Positions 1 to 5,855 of a stretch of DNA of 6,975 nt are shown here, one piece after another. Below the pieces are notes generated by a model. The model was not told the origin of the DNA. It made no database searches and was given only the letters and a program-made list of their open reading frames with translations. Source of the DNA: Methanobacteriota archaeon. Its GTDB lineage: Archaea > Nanobdellota > Nanobdellia > Woesearchaeales > SM23-78. Positions within the stretch are counted from its first letter, which is position 1. The number at the start of each line of letters is the position of its first letter. The position numbers were made by a program, and so were the translations under genes. The DNA is taken from NCBI GenBank assembly GCA_030637925.1, contig DAOWFR010000039.1:1-6975 (forward strand), in the 5' to 3' direction.

Positions 1-600
1 CATTAAAATCAGAATCCCAAAGAGGAGGGGTATTAATCTAATGAAGATATCATTAAATTCTTGGTTTAATATATTCATCCAAGCTCCAAAAATTGATAAG
101 AATGCTGGATAAGCTCTTGACTTCTCAGTCATGTGAGGGCCAACATCTGTAGGTAAATATCCTGTCTCAAAGGTTTCTTTGATTATTGGAGCGTGAAGAC
201 CACGAGCATCACTGCTTACTATCGGAAAGAATGCAGATTTATATAGGATAATCAGTATAAAAATCAAGATGATTATTTTTATAAAGAGGTTTTCCTTCCA
301 ATTTTTTATCTTTTTTTTCTTTTCTTCTTTCTTTATTTTTTTTATTCTTTTTCTATTCACCATTACAAAAATAACTCCAAGAATAAGGAGTGTTATTAAC
401 AGAACAAGACTCATTACAAAATCAAACTTAATTTTAAACACTTGATTAAGAACAAAGATAATATAGAACAGGATTCCAAAACCCATAGTTACGGAAATAA
501 TGACTTTTTCATAAAAATCAATATCCTTAAAGAAAAAAAGGCTGATACCATAACCAAAAAATATAGGTATCAACACTCCGAGAATAACTATTAGGATCAT
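1..600 (-). CDS. Partial multi-pass membrane protein, probable GT-C glycosyltransferase (N-terminal 200 residues)
   Basis: An open frame runs from an ATG at 600 to the window edge without a stop, so the C-terminal part is missing. Visible hydrophobic segments lie at about residues 1-22, 32-51, 61-81, 105-120 and from 185 onward. A very lysine-rich, presumably cytoplasmic stretch (82-104) separates the third and fourth. After the fourth comes a polar loop with SSDARGLHAPIIKETFETG (129-147) and RAYPAF (162-167), then the next membrane segment. An acidic residue (here D131) followed by a conserved H/K helix in such a loop is the layout of the first external loop in GT-C (ArnT/PMT-like) enzymes, which use lipid-phosphate sugar donors. 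Divergence from aglB supports a role in building or extending the lipid-linked glycan. The family call rests on topology and this loop only; a flippase or polymerase is possible. The start has no clear Shine-Dalgarno, consistent with a leaderless or short-leader transcript. Confidence 0.6.
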   Translation of the reverse strand, partial: MILIVILGVLIPIFFGYGISLFFFKDIDFYEKVIISVTMGFGILFYIIFVLNQVFKIKFDFVMSLVLLITLLILGVIFVMVNRKRIKKIKKEEKKKKIKNWKENLFIKIIILIFILIILYKSAFFPIVSSDARGLHAPIIKETFETGYLPTDVGPHMTEKSRAYPAFLSIFGAWMNILNQEFNDIFIRLIPLLFGILILM

Positions 601-624
601 TTTTGTTTTAGTTCTTTACATACG

Positions 625-640
625 TTTTTATATTTTTTGT
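625..640 (-). promoter_or_regulatory. Candidate TATA box for the minus-strand membrane glycosyltransferase gene
   Basis: Read on the minus strand this is an A/T run containing AAAATATAAAAA, centred about 32 bases upstream of the ATG at 600. Archaeal TATA boxes lie about 26 bases before the transcription start, so the mRNA would start within a few bases of the ATG. That agrees with the absence of a Shine-Dalgarno there. The region is AT-rich, so chance matches are likely. Confidence 0.4.
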
Positions 641-654
641 TTATCTGAGAGGGT

Positions 655-670
655 GCGAAAACTATTTAAA
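655..670 (+). promoter_or_regulatory. Candidate BRE/TATA promoter of aglB
   Basis: The sequence gcgaaaactatttaaa has the form of a purine-rich BRE (GAAAA) directly followed by an archaeal TATA box (CTATTTAAA). A transcription start about 25 bases downstream, near 692, would give a leader of roughly 35 bases containing the Shine-Dalgarno at 717-723. It sits only about 20 bases from the minus-strand TATA candidate, so the two divergent genes would share one short control region. Confidence 0.5.
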
Positions 671-716
671 CCCTCACCTCTACCTTTTGCTAATTAATAA
701 ATAAAAATTTTGGGAA

Positions 717-723
717 GGGTGAT
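717..723 (+). promoter_or_regulatory. aglB: Ribosome binding site that decides the TTG start of aglB
   Basis: GGGTGAT, complementary to the archaeal 16S 3' end (core GGTGA), lies 3-4 bases before the TTG at 727. No ATG or GTG occurs in frame between the upstream in-frame stop at 691-693 and this TTG, and none follows for many codons. The TTG is therefore the best start even though the spacing is on the short side. Confidence 0.6.
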
Positions 724-726
724 TTT

Positions 727-3648
727 TTGGCAGAGGAGAGTAGCAAACATAAACATAAGATTAGTACAAACAGCGATGATGAACAAGAAATAAAGCTTGA
801 TTTCAAAAAAATTAAGAATTTTTTTTCTAACAAGAAACTCTTCAACACTTACGTCTTAATTATTCTCCTAATTATTATAGGCATTTTCTTTAGTGTTTAT
901 TTCAGAGCTTACCCAGCTTTTCTTCCTGTAACTGATGATTGGGCCAGGAATTCTGCGTATAATTCTATCCGAAACAACATAGCTGCTCAGATTAACCAGC
1001 AATACCCTAACCTGCCAGATGCTAATAAAAACCAGCTAATCAACCAGCAGTTAGAGATAGTCTTTAAAGAGCAGGGAGCACAGATAGAACAGCAAGTAAA
1101 GGCTACTTCTGATTATTTTAAGACCAGGCTTCAGAATGATGATGGCCAGACTTATCTTTTGGCTATTGATCCTTATATGTATCTTAGGCAGGTGAATAAT
1201 CTTGTTGAAAAAGGTCACTTATATGATGAGCTTAAAGATGGTGGACCTTGGAATAATCATAGGTTAGCACCTATAGGAATTACTATGCAAGGTGATTTTC
1301 ACACTTATTTCAGTTATTATGTTTACAAGCTTGTAAGCTTGTTCAACCCAAAGGTTCCTTTGATTAAGGTTTTCTTTTTTATCCCAGTTATAATCTCAGC
1401 ATTATGTGTGATACCTGCTTTTTTCATAGCTCGCAGAAGAGCAGGCTTATTTGGGGGCTTTATAGCAGGCATGATTGTTGCAATTCATCCAGTATTCCTG
1501 GGAAGAACAGCGGGCGGCTTTAGTGACACAGACGCTTATGTTGTGTTCTTTGCTCTTTTAGTAACATGGCTTTTTATTGAGGGATTTGAAACAAAGAACC
1601 TTATAAAAAAGATTGTTCTAGTAGGTCTTGCTGGTTTTTTTGTTGGTGTTTTTAGCTTTGCTTGGTCTGGTTGGTGGTATATATTTGACTTATTATTAGG
1701 CTTGTTAATAATATACATGGGATATATCTTGGTAAGATCAGTAATCAACAAGATTTCAATTAAGAAAATATTATCAAACAAGAATCTTAGAGGAGCACTT
1801 ATTGTTCTAGTAATACTCTTTGTGTGTTCAGCAATATTTGTGCCTCTCTTAAGTGGGGGTAGTATTAAAACCGCGATTATAGGGCCAATACTTAAAACCA
1901 AGCTGAAAGTTGCTGCTCATGATGATTACTGGCCTAATATTCAGACAACAGTTGCAGAGCTTAACCCTATATCTATTCCTGGAGCAATTAGCCAGATTGG
2001 TGGAAAGTTATTATTCTTTCTTGCTACTCTAGGCCTGGTTCTCAGCCTTATAAAGGTTGATGAGCTTAAGAAAAAGGATTATGCTTATCTTGGGATATCC
2101 TTCATATTCCTTATGATATTATTATCTAAATCTTTGCTTGGATTAAAACCCATTACCTATCTCTTTTTATTGTCAATTCCAATACTTATTGGTTTTGTAT
2201 TGTTGCTTAAAGACGATAGAAAGATAGATATCAAATATGCAATTCTATTAATGTTGTGGTTTATTGGCTCAATATATGCCAGTACCAAAGGAACAAGATT
2301 CGTACTTCTTTTGGTTCCTGCTTTTGGCATTGCAATGGGCATAAGTCTTGGTCTTGTTCACAGAATGCTAACAAGAATCATTAGTGAAGAGTTCAAGATA
2401 AAAAAACTTTTTGTAGGCATAGGACTTATAATTCTTTTATGCTTGTTCTTAATAAACCCTATCAAAGCAGCTGATTCTACTGCACTTCGCGAGGTTCCAA
2501 GCATGAATGATGCTTGGTGGGAAACCCTTACAGGGATAAAAGATAATTCTAGTGAGAATGCAATCATTAATTCTTGGTGGGATTTTGGCCACTGGTTTAA
2601 ATATGTTGCTGACAGACCAGTAACTGTTGATGGTTCAGGCCAGGATTATTTCTTGGCCCACTGGATGGGAACAATCCTTATATCAGATGATGAGGAAAAA
2701 GCAGTGAACACTCTTAGAATGCTTGACTGCGGAAGCAAACAAGCATATCTTGTTTTGTTGAATGATACTAATGATATTCTGCTCTCAGTGAATCTTACTA
2801 AAACAATAATCATGCAATCAGAGCAAGAGGCAAGACAGACTCTTGAAGATGCAGGCATAAGCCAGGATGCAATAGAAAAAACCCTTGGCTATTCTTTTTG
2901 TGAGCCTCCAGAGAACTTCCTTATAACAAGCGAGGACATGGTGGGCAAGGCAGGAGTGTGGGGTCACTTTGGAAGCTGGGACTTTGAGAGGGCCTTTGTT
3001 TACATTAACTCAAAAGGTAAAAAAGCAGAAAAAGCCATTCCAGTACTTATGGAAGAACTTGGTTTAACAGAGGATGAGGCTACTGATTACTATTACCAAG
3101 TCCAGGCCTTAACAACAGAAGCAGAAGGGAATGCATGGATTGCTCCTTGGCCAAACTATTTCACAGGGAGATGGTCTGGCTGCAGGATAACTACAGAGGA
3201 AAGAGATAATATTACAAATATTACAAGCCCTGGTCTTATGGTATGTGATATTAATAGGCAGATAAACCAAAATAACAGGGCAAGAACGATTATTGAAAGT
3301 GCAGTATTAGATCTTAATAATTATGAGAATTCCACTCTTATCATAGGTTCATATGATGCTACTTCAGGCTATAGGCTTGGAAGTGGAGAAGCAATTCCTT
3401 CATCATTTGTGCTTTTCAAAGAAGATGGTATTGAAAGGGTTGAAATGGATAATATAACCTTCCCATATGATGTGCTGATTGATATGGAAAATAATAGGTC
3501 CCTTATAACAGACCCTTTACTCTCAGAGTCATTATTCACAAAACTTTTCTACCTTGATGGCAGATACACAACTCATTTTGAGAAGTTCAGTGACATGAAC
3601 ACTGTTAATGGCCAGAGAGTAATTGTATGGAAGGTTAAGTGGGATTAA
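727..3648 (+). CDS. aglB: Oligosaccharyltransferase catalytic subunit AglB (STT3 family), long form
   Basis: Transfers a preassembled glycan from a lipid (dolichol-type) phosphate carrier to Asn in N-x-S/T sequons outside the membrane. The 973 residues have a charged cytoplasmic N-terminus (1-38), about 13 membrane segments (39-58, then from about 211 to 577) and a large extracytoplasmic domain (about 580-973), the STT3 layout. Catalytic-site motifs seen: AIDPYMYLR with D148 in external loop 1; D267-T-D269 as the second DxD; TVAE (408-411) as the TIxE motif of external loop 5; TRF with R524 as a candidate lipid-phosphate contact; and WWDFG (617-621), the sequon-binding WWDYG with Phe for Tyr. 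A conserved-looking segment around SEDMVGKAG (735-743) is at the place expected for the DK/MI motif, but I cannot match it exactly. External loop 1 carries about 85 extra residues before D148. The ectodomain has four Cys (668, 725, 819, 840) and eight sequons. The start is TTG with a GGTGA site. The gene ends 4 bases from a convergent gene. Confidence 0.95.
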   Translation: MAEESSKHKHKISTNSDDEQEIKLDFKKIKNFFSNKKLFNTYVLIILLIIIGIFFSVYFRAYPAFLPVTDDWARNSAYNSIRNNIAAQINQQYPNLPDANKNQLINQQLEIVFKEQGAQIEQQVKATSDYFKTRLQNDDGQTYLLAIDPYMYLRQVNNLVEKGHLYDELKDGGPWNNHRLAPIGITMQGDFHTYFSYYVYKLVSLFNPKVPLIKVFFFIPVIISALCVIPAFFIARRRAGLFGGFIAGMIVAIHPVFLGRTAGGFSDTDAYVVFFALLVTWLFIEGFETKNLIKKIVLVGLAGFFVGVFSFAWSGWWYIFDLLLGLLIIYMGYILVRSVINKISIKKILSNKNLRGALIVLVILFVCSAIFVPLLSGGSIKTAIIGPILKTKLKVAAHDDYWPNIQTTVAELNPISIPGAISQIGGKLLFFLATLGLVLSLIKVDELKKKDYAYLGISFIFLMILLSKSLLGLKPITYLFLLSIPILIGFVLLLKDDRKIDIKYAILLMLWFIGSIYASTKGTRFVLLLVPAFGIAMGISLGLVHRMLTRIISEEFKIKKLFVGIGLIILLCLFLINPIKAADSTALREVPSMNDAWWETLTGIKDNSSENAIINSWWDFGHWFKYVADRPVTVDGSGQDYFLAHWMGTILISDDEEKAVNTLRMLDCGSKQAYLVLLNDTNDILLSVNLTKTIIMQSEQEARQTLEDAGISQDAIEKTLGYSFCEPPENFLITSEDMVGKAGVWGHFGSWDFERAFVYINSKGKKAEKAIPVLMEELGLTEDEATDYYYQVQALTTEAEGNAWIAPWPNYFTGRWSGCRITTEERDNITNITSPGLMVCDINRQINQNNRARTIIESAVLDLNNYENSTLIIGSYDATSGYRLGSGEAIPSSFVLFKEDGIERVEMDNITFPYDVLIDMENNRSLITDPLLSESLFTKLFYLDGRYTTHFEKFSDMNTVNGQRVIVWKVKWD

Positions 3649-3652
3649 GAGA

Positions 3653-4762
3653 TCAAAATGGCCCTGTGAATGAGTTATCAGGCTTGTCTAAAGGTACTGA
3701 TTCTTCTTTGAATGACACTTTAACATCTTGCTTTCCTAACATGCTTAATACCTTTTTTACTATGTCAGAATACCCAGGATAATAATATTTAGTAAGCCCT
3801 GGACTTGTAGGGGTTGGAAGGTCTGGTAAAGTGATTCTTTGAGGAGCTGATTTTAGATGTTTATAAGCCTTTTCACTTACCCTTGCAATAATCTCACCAG
3901 CAAACCCTCCAGTGTAATAACCAGAGTCAAGCACTAATAACCTGCCTGTTTTTTTAACAGATTTTATTATTACTTCATCATCAAGAGGTTTTAGAGTGCG
4001 GATATCAATTACTTCTACTGAAATCTTCTTTTTTTTGAGATAATCTGCAGCTTTAATCGCTTCAACATTCATGTATGAGGTTGCAGCAATGGTTATATCT
4101 TTTCCTTTGCTGATAATTTTTCCTTTCCCAATAGGCACAGAGTAGTAATCCTCTGGAACATAATCAGAGATATTATGTAACCATCTATGTTCAATAAAGA
4201 TTACAGGATTATTATCTTTTATGCTAGAGATTAGCAGTCCCTTTGCATCATATGCTGTGGTTGGCATAACCACTTTTAGTCCAGGAACATGTGCAAATAA
4301 TGCCTGGAGATTTTGCGAATGTTGAGCTCCCTGACCCCAGCCTCTCCCAATTACAATTCTAATTACCATAGGAACTTTTAACTGTCCTCCAAAAATATAA
4401 TGCCATTTTGCAGCATTGTTTATTATCTGGTCTATTGATAGTAAAGAGAAATCTATTCTTTGATGCGTTAGAATAGGCCGCAGACCAGTAATTGCTGCAC
4501 CAATACACACCCCTGTCAAAGCATTCTCAGACAAAGGCATGTCCATAACTCTTTTATCTCCATATTTCTTTTGCAACCCTAGTGTTGTGCCAAATATGCC
4601 TTTTGGATCAGGAACTCCCTCTCCAATAATAAACACAGAATCATCTTTTTCCATGCTTTGGTCTATTGCTTCTCTGATTGCTTCAAAGAATTTCAGTTTT
4701 CTTTTTTTACCTTTTTTTGCACTCATTCTTACATACACTCTTGTTACACTTGTTTCATTCAT
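3653..4762 (-). CDS. Thiamine-diphosphate 2-oxoacid dehydrogenase E1-type beta subunit
   Basis: Beta partner of an alpha2beta2 thiamine-diphosphate enzyme with the pyruvate dehydrogenase/transketolase fold. The pyrimidine-binding domain spans about 23-200: GEGVPDPKGIFGTT (47-60), MPLSENALTG (75-84) with E79, the Glu expected to activate the cofactor, DQIINNAAKW (111-120), and GAQHSQ (145-150) with active-site H148. The transketolase C-terminal domain follows (about 215-340) with IDIRTLKPLD (252-261) and TGGFAGEI (284-291). The 369 residues exceed the usual E1 beta length of about 325-330, through a 20-residue basic N-terminus and a tail ending FTGPF. Where ordinary E1 beta has an E..F.DF segment, this one has HQRIDF (100-105), a variant I associate with E1-like pairs outside pyruvate dehydrogenase operons. 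The ATG shares its A with the alpha-subunit TAA stop (TAATG), implying translational coupling; Met13 is an alternative start with no better ribosome site. Cytoplasmic. Exact substrate unknown. Confidence 0.85.
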   Translation of the reverse strand: MNETSVTRVYVRMSAKKGKKRKLKFFEAIREAIDQSMEKDDSVFIIGEGVPDPKGIFGTTLGLQKKYGDKRVMDMPLSENALTGVCIGAAITGLRPILTHQRIDFSLLSIDQIINNAAKWHYIFGGQLKVPMVIRIVIGRGWGQGAQHSQNLQALFAHVPGLKVVMPTTAYDAKGLLISSIKDNNPVIFIEHRWLHNISDYVPEDYYSVPIGKGKIISKGKDITIAATSYMNVEAIKAADYLKKKKISVEVIDIRTLKPLDDEVIIKSVKKTGRLLVLDSGYYTGGFAGEIIARVSEKAYKHLKSAPQRITLPDLPTPTSPGLTKYYYPGYSDIVKKVLSMLGKQDVKVSFKEESVPLDKPDNSFTGPF

Positions 4763-5736
4763 TAATCATATATATGCTTATGGAGGTCACTCTTATCTGG
4801 AAATGGACTTGATTTGGCAAATTTTACTGCTTCGTCAATATCCTTCTTAATTTTCTCTTCAATTTCTTTAATTTCTCTTTGTGTAATCATATGTTTGCTC
4901 ATCATATTCTCTTTTAATCTTTTAATAGGATCCTTGGATTTCCATTTGAGGATTTCATCTTTACATCTATAACCCAGATGATCATCATAGTTAACACCAC
5001 AGTGCTCTCTCCAACGATATGTACATGCCTCAATGAAAGCAGGACCTTTACCTTTTCTTATTCTATCAATTGCTTTCTTGGAAACATCATGAACAGCTGA
5101 CACATCATTACCATCAACAGAATAGCATTCTAATCCCTGTGCTTTAACAACATCAACAATTTTTCTTTTTGGCTGGCGAAGGTGTATAGGGGTGTATACT
5201 GAATAAAGGTTATTCTCACATACAAACAACACTGGCAAATTCTTTAATTTTGCAAAATTTATGCTTTCATGAAATACACCTTCTTCAATAGCAGCGTCTC
5301 CCATAAAAACAACAGAAATGTTTTTTGATTCTTTTTTTGACAATGTAAAAGCTGCTCCAACTGCGATAGGTATGGTGGCTGCAACAACAGGTACTGAACC
5401 CATAAAATTTACAGTCAAATCAATTATGTGCATAGACCCGCCTTTTCCTTTAGAACAACCTGTGCTTTTTCCATACATTTCAGCAAAGAATTTCTTTAAA
5501 CTTCCTTCCTTTGCAAGATAATGTGCATGACAACGGTGATTGCTAAAAACCAAATCATCCTTTTTAAGATTTTTGCAAACACCCACAGCTATGGCTTCCT
5601 GTCCTATAGAAAGATGAACCGGACAGCGTATTTCTTGTTCAGGATATAATTCTGCTATTCTTTCTTCAACTAATCTGATGTATAAAAGATCATTTAAAAG
5701 GGAAATTAATTTTTTTCCATCCATTTTTTCTATCAT
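4762..5736 (-). CDS. Thiamine-diphosphate 2-oxoacid dehydrogenase E1-type alpha subunit
   Basis: Binds the diphosphate of thiamine diphosphate and, with the beta subunit encoded just downstream, should decarboxylate a 2-oxoacid and pass on the resulting acyl or aldehyde unit. Family marks in order: HLSIGQEA (41-48); HRCHAH (67-72), matching the active-site YRxH region; KGKGGSMH (96-103); the cofactor/Mg motif from G146-D147 to N175-N176, the GDG...NN signature with Ala for the second Gly; and YRWREHCG (240-247). The length of 324 is normal for a bacterial/archaeal E1 alpha. The last motif departs from the usual YR..GHS.SDP phosphorylation-loop sequence of pyruvate dehydrogenase: the Gly before H245 is Glu, and Cys-Gly then V-N-Y-D-D follow. 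I know this form as typical of E1 pairs in polysaccharide gene clusters (recollection, not searched). No E2 or E3 gene is visible beside it. First gene of a two-gene operon, divergent from the SDR genes. Confidence 0.85.
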   Translation of the reverse strand: MIEKMDGKKLISLLNDLLYIRLVEERIAELYPEQEIRCPVHLSIGQEAIAVGVCKNLKKDDLVFSNHRCHAHYLAKEGSLKKFFAEMYGKSTGCSKGKGGSMHIIDLTVNFMGSVPVVAATIPIAVGAAFTLSKKESKNISVVFMGDAAIEEGVFHESINFAKLKNLPVLFVCENNLYSVYTPIHLRQPKRKIVDVVKAQGLECYSVDGNDVSAVHDVSKKAIDRIRKGKGPAFIEACTYRWREHCGVNYDDHLGYRCKDEILKWKSKDPIKRLKENMMSKHMITQREIKEIEEKIKKDIDEAVKFAKSSPFPDKSDLHKHIYD

Positions 5737-5772
5737 AAAATTTTTATTATCTCACTGCCTAACTTAGTAAAA

Positions 5773-5790
5773 CTTTATAAATATTATGGA
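5773..5790 (-). promoter_or_regulatory. Candidate promoter (TATA box) of the E1-type operon
   Basis: On the minus strand the sequence ATATTTATAAAG forms a good archaeal TATA box about 42 bases upstream of the alpha-subunit ATG at 5736. Transcription would begin near 5752, leaving a leader of roughly 16 bases. That leader holds only a weak Shine-Dalgarno-like GTGAGAT, so translation may start on a nearly leaderless mRNA. Confidence 0.5.
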
Positions 5791-5803
5791 ATTTCTGGTG
5801 TTA

Positions 5804-5815
5804 ATCATATATTGA
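5804..5815 (+). promoter_or_regulatory. Candidate TATA box of the SDR operon
   Basis: The stretch atcatatattga lies about 45-50 bases before the ATG at 5856, which would put transcription start near 5834 and keep the ribosome site at 5845-5850 inside the leader. A second A/T run (tattttaaat, 5821-5830) also resembles a TATA box but would start transcription inside the Shine-Dalgarno, so I prefer the first. Confidence 0.35.
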
Positions 5816-5844
5816 CAAAATATTTTAAATTTAGACCCATGTAG

Positions 5845-5850
5845 AGAGGA
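5845..5850 (+). promoter_or_regulatory. Ribosome binding site of the first SDR gene
   Basis: AGAGGA, containing GAGG complementary to the 16S 3' end, sits 5-6 bases before the ATG at 5856 and supports that start. Confidence 0.55.
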
Positions 5851-5855
5851 TTTAA

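Noticed and set aside
300..357. Pyrimidine-rich tract with T runs, considered as a terminator or simple repeat
   Set aside because: On the minus strand it encodes the Lys-rich cytoplasmic loop of the membrane protein, and the frame is open through it.
1327..1342. Tandem 8-base repeat aagcttgt twice, with a 10-base palindrome (1325-1334)
   Set aside because: It lies in frame inside aglB and encodes ordinary residues (KLVSL); too short and isolated to be a regulatory or mobile-element repeat.
1536..1901. Minus-strand open frame of 121 codons inside aglB
   Set aside because: Antisense to membrane segments and external loop 5 of AglB, which carry clear family motifs; low-complexity translation and no promoter or ribosome site.
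3751..3760. T6 run downstream of aglB considered as its transcription terminator
   Set aside because: It sits about 100 bases inside the convergent E1 beta gene and encodes Lys codons on the other strand; one short T run in AT-rich sequence is not enough.
4539..4850. Plus-strand open frame of 103 codons across the E1 alpha/beta junction
   Set aside because: It lies antisense to two well-supported genes, has no ribosome site or recognisable motif, and its hydrophobic look comes from the complement of Lys/Glu-rich codons.
3653..5736. Calling the pair pyruvate dehydrogenase E1 (pdhA/pdhB) or acetoin dehydrogenase (acoA/acoB)
   Set aside because: The fold and cofactor residues fit, but the alpha catalytic loop and the beta HQRIDF segment differ, no E2/E3 is visible, and the neighbours are glycosylation genes. 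A specific symbol would overstate the evidence.
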